From Cuniculiplasma sp. (GTDB taxonomy: Archaea; Thermoplasmatota; Thermoplasmata; Thermoplasmatales; Thermoplasmataceae), in NCBI GenBank assembly GCA_023256455.1, contig JAGDXN010000083.1, forward strand, positions 13,655 through 31,799: a stretch of DNA of 18,145 bases, read 5' to 3'. Positions 1-6,413 of this stretch are shown in pieces. Under the pieces are notes generated by a model, which ran no database searches, was not told the DNA's origin, and saw nothing but the letters and a program-made list of their open reading frames with translations. The number at the start of each line of letters is the position of its first letter. Positions within the stretch are counted from its first letter, which is position 1. The position numbers were made by a program, and so were the translations under genes.

Positions 1-278
1 CACTCATTGCAGGTTTTGGCGGGGCGATCCTAAATGAAAGCCTCATGTCAGGAATGAACGCCATTGCCATGCTCACCCATGTATCCATCCAGATTCCAGA
101 CCCGGATGCAGTACTTGCAATAATTGACGGGCTTAACAGCATTTACAATCTGAAAATACCTACGGAAATTCTTGAAAAGAGTGTGGAAAAAATCCACGAA
201 CAGATAAGCCAGATTGCAAGCGAATATAAGGCTTCACAGGCATCGGACGGGGACAAGGAAGATCCCATGTACAGATAA
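1..278 (+). CDS. PAC2-family protein (proteasome assembly chaperone-like), 3' end only
   Basis: The reading frame is open from the window edge (first full codon at base 3) and ends at TAA 276-278, so only the C-terminal 91 or so residues are present. The visible start reads L-I-A-G-F-G-G-A-I-L-N-E-S, followed by a short helical stretch and I-P-D-P-D-A-V-L-A-I-I. This matches the glycine-rich turn and the P-D-P helix of the archaeal PAC2 family, relatives of the eukaryotic proteasome assembly chaperone PAC2. The tail is helical and charged, as is usual for this family. The precise role of archaeal PAC2 proteins is uncertain. The first internal ATG (45) is not the real start, because family sequence continues upstream of it. 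It is followed at 33 bases by gap, which appears to have its own promoter. Family assignment is by motif recognition only. Confidence 0.72.
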   Translation, partial: LIAGFGGAILNESLMSGMNAIAMLTHVSIQIPDPDAVLAIIDGLNSIYNLKIPTEILEKSVEKIHEQISQIASEYKASQASDGDKEDPMYR

Positions 279-282
279 ATAG

Positions 283-290
283 AAATATAT
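283..290 (+). promoter_or_regulatory. Candidate TATA box for gap
   Basis: An AAATATAT stretch is centred about 24 bases before the gap ATG at 311, the distance expected for an archaeal TATA box serving a leaderless or nearly leaderless transcript. A second TATA-like run (291-298) follows directly, so the exact box is uncertain. Confidence 0.4.
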
Positions 291-310
291 GAATATATAG
301 GGGAAAGAGT

Positions 311-1324
311 ATGATTAAAGTTTGCGTTAATGGCTATGGAACCATTGGAAGAAGAGTTGCCGATGCAGTAAGAATGCAAAAGGACATGAGTGTGGTTGGA
401 ATAGTTAAGACAAAACCAGATTATGTTGCAGAGGATGCTGCAAGAACATTCAAGGTATTCGCAGACACAAAGGAAAATTCCAAAAAATTTGAAGACGCGG
501 GAATAGAGTGCGAAGGCAGTATAGAAGATATTCTTGATAATGTTGATATTGTTGTGGACGCAACACCTGAAGGCGTTGGGGAAAGAAATATGAACTTATA
601 CAGGAAGTTCAAGGTAAAGGCCATATTTCAGGGTGGAGAAAAGGCAGAACTGGCACAGACAAGCTTCAATGCATACAGCAACTTTACAGATTCATGGGGA
701 AAGGATTATGTCAGGGTGGTTTCATGCAATACAACAGGTCTGGCAAGGACAGTTTCTGCCATAGACAAAAGATTTGGTGCACTCAGGGTTGAGGCAACCC
801 TCATAAGAAGGGCAACCGATCCAAATGACAGCAAAAAGGGTCCCATAAATGCGGTGGAGCCATCACTTAAATTCCCATCACACCACGGGCCAGATCTGAA
901 AACTGTCCTGAAAATACCTGAGGTGGATACTGTTGCCATAAAAGTACCGACAACACTCATGCATGTGCACACAGTTTCCATAAAAACTGAAAAGGATGTT
1001 TCCAGTGAGGATATGCTCGACGTTTTTAAAAATTACAGAAGGATTATGGAAGTATCGGGCAAGGCAGGTGTGACATCAACTGCCCAGATCATGGACATGG
1101 CCAGGGAGATTGGCAGGAAGAGGGGAGACCTCTTTGAAATAGCGGTATGGAAGGAATCAATGTACGCATCAGGAAACACAATCAGGTACATACAGGCAGT
1201 CCATCAGGAAAGCGATGTGGTGCCTGAAAATGTGGATGCCATAAGATCCATGATGCAGCTTGCTGATATGGAGAAATCCACGGAGGAGACCGACAGGGCA
1301 ATGGGCATAGGAGGGAGAATATAG
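311..1324 (+). CDS. gap: Glyceraldehyde-3-phosphate dehydrogenase, archaeal type II
   Basis: This cytoplasmic enzyme oxidises and phosphorylates glyceraldehyde 3-phosphate to 1,3-bisphosphoglycerate with NAD(P)+, or runs in reverse for gluconeogenesis. The 337-residue length is that of the archaeal homotetrameric family. The N terminus has the Rossmann signature [10 protein letters not shown] (residues 6-15). The catalytic cysteine is C139 within S-C-N-T-T-G-L. A histidine-rich stretch (K-F-P-S-H-H-G-P-D) and the C-terminal R-K-R-G-D-L-F-E-I segment also fit type II GAPDH. In archaea this enzyme often works mainly in the gluconeogenic direction, because glycolytic oxidation can be done by non-phosphorylating enzymes; that point is family knowledge, not something the sequence shows. 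The stop (TAG 1322-1324) directly abuts the radA ATG, so the two are probably co-transcribed. Confidence 0.96.
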   Translation: MIKVCVNGYGTIGRRVADAVRMQKDMSVVGIVKTKPDYVAEDAARTFKVFADTKENSKKFEDAGIECEGSIEDILDNVDIVVDATPEGVGERNMNLYRKFKVKAIFQGGEKAELAQTSFNAYSNFTDSWGKDYVRVVSCNTTGLARTVSAIDKRFGALRVEATLIRRATDPNDSKKGPINAVEPSLKFPSHHGPDLKTVLKIPEVDTVAIKVPTTLMHVHTVSIKTEKDVSSEDMLDVFKNYRRIMEVSGKAGVTSTAQIMDMAREIGRKRGDLFEIAVWKESMYASGNTIRYIQAVHQESDVVPENVDAIRSMMQLADMEKSTEETDRAMGIGGRI

Positions 1325-2320
1325 ATGGAAAAGGGAGAAAAGCAGAAAAAGGAAAAGGAAACGAAAGAGGAAGAGGAGAAGCAGAGAATTGAAGATATAC
1401 CCGGAGTCGGCGAGGCAACTGCAGAGAAACTCAGGGAAAGCGGCTATGATGATGTTATGGCCATAGCTGTGGCAGCACCCAAGGATCTGGCAGATCTCAC
1501 CGGTATTGGTGAGGGTGCAGCAGCTAAGATAATTGGTGCAGCAAGAAAGCTTGCAGATGTTGGGAATTTTGAGACAGGGGAACAGATTTTCCAGAGAAGG
1601 AAGGATATTCTCAAGCTGAGTACAGGAAGTCAGAATCTGAACAATCTTCTGGGAGGAGGTCTTGAAACCCAGTCCATAACAGAATTCTTTGGTGAATTTG
1701 GATCGGGAAAGACCCAGATTATGCATCAGATTGCAGTAATTGCAACCATGCCTCCGGAAAAGGGTGGTTTCAATTCTGATGTAATGATCATTGACACAGA
1801 AAACACTTTCAGGCCTGAAAGGATAATTCAGATGGCCAGGGCAAAGGAGCTTGATTCTGATGAAGTTCTGCAGAGGATACACGTAGCCAGGGCCTATAAT
1901 TCACACCATCAGATTCTGCTTGGAGAAAAGGCAGGGGAGATGGCAAAGGACTACCATGCAAGGTTGCTGATTGTGGATTCCCTCACATCCCATTTCAGGT
2001 CTGAGTATATGGGCAGAGGTTCCCTTTCAGAGAGGCAGCAGCTCCTGAACAGGCATATGCATGATCTTCTGAGGTTCGGCACCCTTCAGAATGCCGTAAT
2101 CGCCGTCACAAATCAGGTTTCAGCAAGGCCTGACGTATTCTTTGGGGATCCGATGGCACCCATAGGTGGAAATATTGTGGGGCATACAGCCACATTCAGG
2201 GTTTATTTAAGAAAAGGAAAGGCAGGGAAAAGAATTGCAAGATTGATCGATTCCCCCTATCTGCCTGAGGGGGAGACGGTTATACAGATATCGGAGGACG
2301 GAGTTTCAGATGGAACATAG
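1325..2320 (+). CDS. radA: DNA repair and recombination protein RadA
   Basis: Archaeal RecA/Rad51-family recombinase, which forms ATP-dependent filaments on single-stranded DNA and catalyses strand exchange. The 331 residues comprise a lysine/glutamate-rich tail (1-20), a helix-hairpin-helix domain with I-P-G-V-G and L-T-G-I-G-E-G-A-A turns (about 24-75), a linker and the RecA core. Walker A is G-E-F-G-S-G-K-T at 123-130. Walker B is L-L-I-V-D at 214-218. The [10 protein letters not shown] segment (229-239) and T-N-Q-V-S-A-R-P-D (262-270) are standard Rad51/RadA motifs. The linker residue set usually written F-x-x-A, which docks on the next protomer, appears here as F-E-T-G (82-85); I recall the same form in Thermoplasma-type RadA, unverified. 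The gene begins directly at the gap stop codon and is followed by the ACT-domain gene 10 bases later. Confidence 0.97.
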   Translation: MEKGEKQKKEKETKEEEEKQRIEDIPGVGEATAEKLRESGYDDVMAIAVAAPKDLADLTGIGEGAAAKIIGAARKLADVGNFETGEQIFQRRKDILKLSTGSQNLNNLLGGGLETQSITEFFGEFGSGKTQIMHQIAVIATMPPEKGGFNSDVMIIDTENTFRPERIIQMARAKELDSDEVLQRIHVARAYNSHHQILLGEKAGEMAKDYHARLLIVDSLTSHFRSEYMGRGSLSERQQLLNRHMHDLLRFGTLQNAVIAVTNQVSARPDVFFGDPMAPIGGNIVGHTATFRVYLRKGKAGKRIARLIDSPYLPEGETVIQISEDGVSDGT

Positions 2321-2326
2321 AGGTGA
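2319..2326 (+). promoter_or_regulatory. Ribosome binding site deciding the start at 2331
   Basis: AGAGGTGA matches the expected archaeal anti-Shine-Dalgarno complement and lies 4 bases before ATG 2331. This favours that ATG over an in-frame ATG at 2310, which has no such site and would overlap the end of radA. Confidence 0.75.
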
Positions 2327-2330
2327 AAAA

Positions 2331-2849
2331 ATGTGGGATATAATAAAAGATTCGTTTGGTAAGTACCCTTCTCAAATGAAGGTTGCAAAATATTTGGTAA
2401 ATTACGGGTTTTCCGTAAAGGAGAAGTTTTACAATGAGTATGGCATGTTTTCAGGAGCCGTGGAAGTTAGACCAAGTTCACTGGCTGGAGCCATAGGGGT
2501 TGATAAGAGGGTTGTCATGCAGGTGATGAAGAAGATCATTGAAGATCCAAAACTCTTCGAGTTTTTCTCACTGCTTGGACCCATTGCAGACATGAGCAGG
2601 GCAAGCTCAAAACTTCTCAATCTGGGCATAGTGGAGATCATACCTGAGGATGCCTCTGAACCTGGAATTATTGCGAACATAATCAACATAATTTCTTCAC
2701 GGGGAATAGGCATCAGGCAGGTTATTGTCAAGGATCCAATCATATGTGATGAACCAAAGGCAAGGGTTGTAACAGACACTCCCATTCCGCCAGAACTCAT
2801 AACAGAAATGAAAAAGGTAAAGGGTATTAAGGGCATAACTCTACTGTAA
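2331..2849 (+). CDS. HTH and ACT domain protein, predicted regulator of amino acid metabolism
   Basis: A 172-residue protein of the archaeal COG2150-type family. The N terminus starts M-W-D-I-I-K-D-S-F and contains Y-P-S-Q-M-K-V-A, typical of this family. A helix-turn-helix-like segment follows (S-L-A-G-A-I-G-V-D-K-R-V-V-M-Q-V). The C-terminal ACT domain has E-I-I-P-E-D-A-S-E-P-G-I-I-A-N-I and then G-I-G-I-R-Q-V-I-V-K-D, the usual small-molecule-binding fold. The family role is predicted as ligand-responsive regulation, but the ligand and targets are unknown. The start was chosen at 2331 because of the strong ribosome binding site and the family's M-W beginning; ATG 2310 would add seven residues. 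The gene lies between radA and sepF, with its stop directly before the sepF region, so all are likely one transcript. Confidence 0.85.
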   Translation: MWDIIKDSFGKYPSQMKVAKYLVNYGFSVKEKFYNEYGMFSGAVEVRPSSLAGAIGVDKRVVMQVMKKIIEDPKLFEFFSLLGPIADMSRASSKLLNLGIVEIIPEDASEPGIIANIINIISSRGIGIRQVIVKDPIICDEPKARVVTDTPIPPELITEMKKVKGIKGITLL

Positions 2850-2858
2850 GTGATATAT

Positions 2859-3233
2859 ATGGCGCTTGTAAACAGAAAGGCGGCGAGGAACGTTCAGGAT
2901 GAAGATCAGGGTCCCATAGAGTTCATCAACCTTGCAGAATACAAGCTACCCAGAGAGATTGAAAACAGGGGCATGAGATCCCTAAAGGTTGTGGAGCTTG
3001 AAAGGCCTGAAAATATATCCAGAGGTTCCAATTTTGTTTACACAGGTAATATAGTCATATTTGACACGTCCAACGCTCCCACTGACCAGATGAATATGGT
3101 AAACATTGAAAGAGCCATAAAAACGCTTGCAGATGAAACTGGAGGGCAGCACGCCAAGCTTGGTTCATCTTACTATATTGTTACACCCCGTGATATATAT
3201 CTTGACAAAAAGAAGGTCAGAGATGATTTCTGA
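2859..3233 (+). CDS. sepF: Cell division protein SepF
   Basis: SepF anchors FtsZ to the membrane at the division site in most archaea that have FtsZ. The 124-residue product has a short N-terminal segment (M-A-L-V-N-R-K-A-A-R) that could be the membrane-binding helix. The SepF core then contains L-K-V-V-E-L-E-R-P-E-N, V-Y-T-G-N-I-V-I-F-D and a C-terminal Y-Y-I-V-T-P-R-D-I-Y-L-D-K-K-K-V-R, all close to the archaeal SepF pattern. ATG 2859 is preferred. The alternative GTG at 2850, nine bases upstream, lies inside AAGTGAT, which fits better as the ribosome binding site for 2859. The gene follows the ACT-domain gene almost without a gap and appears to end the gap-radA-ACT-sepF unit. Partner ftsZ is not in this window. 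Confidence 0.87.
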   Translation: MALVNRKAARNVQDEDQGPIEFINLAEYKLPREIENRGMRSLKVVELERPENISRGSNFVYTGNIVIFDTSNAPTDQMNMVNIERAIKTLADETGGQHAKLGSSYYIVTPRDIYLDKKKVRDDF

Positions 3234-3242
3234 TCCCTTAAC

Positions 3243-3258
3243 TTTTTATTAAATTTTT
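3243..3258 (+). terminator. Oligo-T transcription termination region after sepF
   Basis: Two T5 runs (3243-3247 and 3254-3258) follow shortly after the sepF stop. Archaeal RNA polymerase typically stops at such oligo-T tracts without needing a hairpin. The position at the end of a packed gene group supports the call. Confidence 0.5.
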
Positions 3259-3340
3259 AAAATCAACCTTAATTTATCCCGATCCCGTTTTAAGCCAATT
3301 TAAATTTTACATATGAGATTCAAAATTAACATGGAGAAAG

Positions 3341-3348
3341 TATTATTT
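3341..3348 (+). promoter_or_regulatory. Candidate TATA box for the penicillin acylase-family gene
   Basis: TATTATTT is centred about 27 bases before ATG 3372, fitting a leaderless transcript. An AAAGGT directly abuts the ATG (3366-3371) and is too close to act as a normal ribosome binding site. An alternative arrangement, with a 14-codon upstream reading frame, is described in the findings. Confidence 0.45.
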
Positions 3349-3371
3349 AGCAAAATAGTCATTCCAAAGGT

Positions 3372-5864
3372 ATGAAGAGAAAATTTATTGCAGTTTTGAT
3401 CGTAATTAGCATGGTTGTAATATCGATCACATCCTATGCATCAATTCAGCTTCAAACTGTAAATCCAGAAAATGGAGTTTTTCAATCAATTAATGGTGCC
3501 AATATAAGTTCAGGCACATATATCATTCCGGGATTGGAAAATAAAGTCACCGTTGATATAGATACAAGTGGGATGGCTCACATTTATGCAGGGAATTTTC
3601 ATGATCTGTTCTATGCACAGGGCTATTACACTGCATCAATGAGGCTGTTCCAGATGGAGCTCCAATCTTCCATAGCTGCGGGAAACGTGAGCCAGTTTGT
3701 GGGACAGGCAGGTGTGGCATCAGACCTTTCCCTGAGAACTGTGGGTCTCAACACTGACGCATCAATTCTTGTTGCATACATGGAAAAGAACTATCCACAG
3801 TATTATTCTTACCTTCAGGATTATGCATCCGGGGTAAACGCCTATATTAACCAGACGGGCGGGAATACCCATCTTGGCTTCAAACTTCTGGGTATATCAC
3901 CCTTCAAATGGACAGTTTTCGATTCCCTTGTGTGGCAGGAATATATGGCATGGTCTCTTGCAACAGGTGCATGCACAGTTCTTCAGAGTGACATATTCTA
4001 CAATGCCATGGGTTTCCAGAACTATTCCACCATATATCCATATTATCCCTATTTCACACAAAACATAACTATGGTACCGGGAAGCGGAACTGTGAACGGA
4101 TACAATCTTACAGATCAGGGAATAAATCCATCCTATTTCTGGAAACAAAACTTCTTCCAGGAGTGGGCAACAGGCATATCCAACAGGACTCTCCATTCAC
4201 TCCAGCCTCTTCTGGAAAAGGCCTATAATAATATTAAGGATCCCTTTGCCCTGCCCGGTTCCCACGACTTTGGATCTTCCATTGGAAGCAACAGCTGGAT
4301 CATAACATCCAATTACTCCTCCGATGGTGTTCCCATGATGGCCAACGATCCCCATCTTCCTCTGCTTGCCCCATCACTGTGGCTTCCCCTGCAGCTCAAT
4401 GCACCCGGAATTAATGTTACAGGCTGGGGTTTAGCCGGCCTCCCTGGAATTCTCATTGGCCATACAAAAACAACCTCCTTTGGCCTTACTACACCTGAAG
4501 GAAATTCAGCAAACGAATATGTAGAAATATTGAGGGGAAACGATTACCTTTACAACGGGAAATATTACCCCATGGCTCAGCAAAATATAACACTGGCAGG
4601 GGAGCACTTCACCCTTTACTCAACAAATAACGGGCCACTCATAGGGAGAATGGGAAATTTCGGCATAAGCCTGAACTGGGACGCAAGAACTCCGTCTCTT
4701 GATGCAATTGCTGAAATCAAGCTGGACGAGGCCACAAATTACAGCCAGATGCTATCTGCATTGAAATTCTGGGGGCCTGCACCTCCACAAAACTTTGCCC
4801 TTGTGTCTCTTCATCACGCCGGATATATAACTGCGGGTGGATATCCACTGATCAATGAAACACTGCCAGATGGAAAAAATGTAAGCGTTGTGGGTTCCAT
4901 CTCATTGCTGAACGGTTCAATGCCAAAATATGAACCCAGGGGTTTTGTTCCCTTTAATTATCTTCCACAGGATGTAAATCCTGCAAGAGGCTATATGTTT
5001 GCACCAAACCAGCCAACTGTTGGGGAAAATTATCCCTATCCCTTTGTGGGCTCATACTGGACAACTGGGGGCAGGGCAGAAACCATATCCCATTTCCTGA
5101 AGGGGCATGATAAGATGACAATAAAGGATATGATGGATCTGCAATCCAATGTAACAGATTATTGGGCTGAACAGTTTACACCCCTGCTGATGAAGGCAAT
5201 ATCCGGAATGGGAAATATGAATTACAGCGAAAGGCAGGCATATGCCCTTCTGTCTTCATGGAATTTCACATACTGGCAGGATATGAAAGCACCTGTTGTA
5301 TATTATTATTTTACGGCAGCACTTTACAATCTGAGTTTCTACAGAATATATTCCGAACATGATTTGAGGCCATATGAACCGAATCCTTACATCAACACTG
5401 CCATATATCTGGCTGAAAACGATCCCAATTCATTCTGGCTAAATGGAAACTTTACAAAGCTGGCAAGGCAATCCTTTGCCCTTGCAGTTGGATTTATGGA
5501 TTATCATCTTGGAAATGTTTCAAACTGGGAATGGGGAAATATTCACAGACTGGAAATATGCAGCCTTACAGAACTACCACAGTTGTCCATAGGCCCCATA
5601 CCCATATGGGGCGGAAGGCATACGGTCAGTGTTGGATATACCCCAAGGGTACTGGAATATCCCATACCCTATGTGCTGAATGGGTCATCATTGAGAACCA
5701 TTGCCAGGCCTGGAACAGGAACATTCTATGGTGTATTTCCCGGTGGACCCAGTGAAAACATTCTCAGTTATTGGTTTGACAATCAGTTGCCCGCATGGCT
5801 AAATCATGAGTATTATCCAATGCAGGGGCTTCCAACGGAGGTGAAGATTGTTTATGAACCTTAA
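3372..5864 (+). CDS. Secreted penicillin acylase-family Ntn hydrolase
   Basis: This 830-residue protein belongs to the penicillin amidase (peptidase S45) family, which cleaves amide bonds of acylated substrates after self-processing. A hydrophobic signal sequence covers residues 1-23, with likely cleavage near S-Y-A | S. The alpha-chain region contains A-H-I-Y-A-G-N-F-H-D-L-F-Y-A-Q-G-Y and R-L-F-Q-M-E-L, the usual family signature. The beta-chain nucleophile is S306 in G-S-N-S-W-I-I, so autocleavage is expected between G305 and S306. A-N-D-P-H-L and G-L-P-G-I-L-I-G-H follow. N546 in A-P-N-Q-P fits the oxyanion asparagine. Many N-x-S/T sites suggest surface glycosylation. It is the first gene of the surface block, and the next gene overlaps its 3' end. 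The substrate cannot be told: peptides, acyl-homoserine lactones and other amides are all possible in this family. Confidence 0.9.
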   Translation: MKRKFIAVLIVISMVVISITSYASIQLQTVNPENGVFQSINGANISSGTYIIPGLENKVTVDIDTSGMAHIYAGNFHDLFYAQGYYTASMRLFQMELQSSIAAGNVSQFVGQAGVASDLSLRTVGLNTDASILVAYMEKNYPQYYSYLQDYASGVNAYINQTGGNTHLGFKLLGISPFKWTVFDSLVWQEYMAWSLATGACTVLQSDIFYNAMGFQNYSTIYPYYPYFTQNITMVPGSGTVNGYNLTDQGINPSYFWKQNFFQEWATGISNRTLHSLQPLLEKAYNNIKDPFALPGSHDFGSSIGSNSWIITSNYSSDGVPMMANDPHLPLLAPSLWLPLQLNAPGINVTGWGLAGLPGILIGHTKTTSFGLTTPEGNSANEYVEILRGNDYLYNGKYYPMAQQNITLAGEHFTLYSTNNGPLIGRMGNFGISLNWDARTPSLDAIAEIKLDEATNYSQMLSALKFWGPAPPQNFALVSLHHAGYITAGGYPLINETLPDGKNVSVVGSISLLNGSMPKYEPRGFVPFNYLPQDVNPARGYMFAPNQPTVGENYPYPFVGSYWTTGGRAETISHFLKGHDKMTIKDMMDLQSNVTDYWAEQFTPLLMKAISGMGNMNYSERQAYALLSSWNFTYWQDMKAPVVYYYFTAALYNLSFYRIYSEHDLRPYEPNPYINTAIYLAENDPNSFWLNGNFTKLARQSFALAVGFMDYHLGNVSNWEWGNIHRLEICSLTELPQLSIGPIPIWGGRHTVSVGYTPRVLEYPIPYVLNGSSLRTIARPGTGTFYGVFPGGPSENILSYWFDNQLPAWLNHEYYPMQGLPTEVKIVYEP
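5837..5844 (+). promoter_or_regulatory. Ribosome binding site for the overlapping membrane-protein gene
   Basis: GGAGGTGA lies within the end of the acylase gene, 9 bases before ATG 5854 and only 3 before an in-frame TTG at 5848. The spacing favours the ATG and implies translation from the acylase transcript. Confidence 0.65.
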
Positions 5865-6222
5865 ATTAACAGCACTGGCAGTAATGTCTCTGTTGTCAGC
5901 CATCCTGATCGCATTCCTGACCGGAGAGGCCATACTTGCTATCATACCTGGAGTGTTCCTGTTTATGATGAAATTCAGATATTCCATTATGTTAGGCTTT
6001 GCAGAATCATTTCTCTCCTTTATGGCAATATATCTGGAATATCCACTTAAGGATGTTTCATCACTGTCATCCACCATTGGGGGTATAATTGGATTGCCAT
6101 CCATCCTCATAATACTTATCTATCCTTTGCTTGCAGGCATAATAACTGCCTTTTCAGCCCTTTTATTCTCAGGAGTCTATGAATTGATCAAAACGGGAAA
6201 GAGTTCTCAAAATCCATCATAA
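5854..6222 (+). CDS. Small multi-pass membrane protein of unknown function
   Basis: I do not recognise this 122-residue protein. It is almost entirely hydrophobic, with about four to five membrane helices: near residues 4-22, 25-40, 44-63 and a long stretch 75-113 that could hold two. A proline and short polar turns separate them, and the tail is basic then polar (K-T-G-K-S-S-Q-N). No catalytic motif or cofactor site is visible. The gene overlaps the acylase end by 11 bases and has a strong internal ribosome binding site, so the two should be co-expressed. It could be a membrane partner for the secreted hydrolase or an uptake component, but nothing in the sequence proves this. ATG 5854 is preferred over TTG 5848 on spacing. 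Confidence 0.72.
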   Translation: MNLKLTALAVMSLLSAILIAFLTGEAILAIIPGVFLFMMKFRYSIMLGFAESFLSFMAIYLEYPLKDVSSLSSTIGGIIGLPSILIILIYPLLAGIITAFSALLFSGVYELIKTGKSSQNPS

Positions 6223-6247
6223 ATTTTTTTCAAAAAATTAAATTTTT
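6222..6247 (+). terminator. A/T inverted repeat and T run ending the acylase transcript
   Basis: AATTTTTT (6222-6229) and AAAAAATT (6232-6239) form an inverted repeat directly after the stop codon, followed by a T5 run (6243-6247). The pairing is all A-T and weak, so the T runs themselves are the more credible termination signal. Confidence 0.45.
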
Positions 6248-6381
6248 ATAACTGACTCAGAAACAAATTTTCAGACGAATTTAAGAAATAATTCCATATT
6301 TTATTTTCATATTTTTATGGGCATATCTCATGTTTGCCTTTCTTAAGTATTTCAAAAGGTGAAATTTAGGCAATTTTCGTC

Positions 6382-6390
6382 ATAATTTTT
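6382..6390 (+). promoter_or_regulatory. Candidate promoter for the 1179-residue surface protein
   Basis: The 191-base space between 6223 and 6413 holds T-rich sequence and no credible gene. ATAATTTTT is centred about 28 bases before ATG 6414, as expected for a nearly leaderless start. GGGGT at 6404-6408 is a weak ribosome-binding candidate 5 bases before the ATG. An AAGGTGA motif at 6356-6362 is followed by no reading frame. Confidence 0.35.
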
Positions 6391-6413
6391 CAATTGTTGA
6401 TATGGGGTAAAAA

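Noticed and set aside
1169..1882. 237-codon open frame on the minus strand opposite gap and radA
   Set aside because: It lies wholly antisense to two certain genes, its product is rich in Cys, Leu, Phe and Ser with no family pattern, and no start signal is visible. It mirrors the codon use of the real genes.
2310..2330. Upstream ATG 2310 for the ACT-domain protein
   Set aside because: It has no ribosome binding site and overlaps radA, whereas ATG 2331 has a strong AGAGGTGA and the family's M-W start.
2850..2858. GTG start at 2850 for sepF
   Set aside because: It sits within the AGTGAT that better serves as ribosome binding site for ATG 2859, and the added residues are not family-like. It remains possible.
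6356..6362. AAGGTGA ribosome-binding-like motif in the space before the giant surface gene
   Set aside because: No start codon with an open frame follows. The nearest ATG-led frames here are under ten codons.
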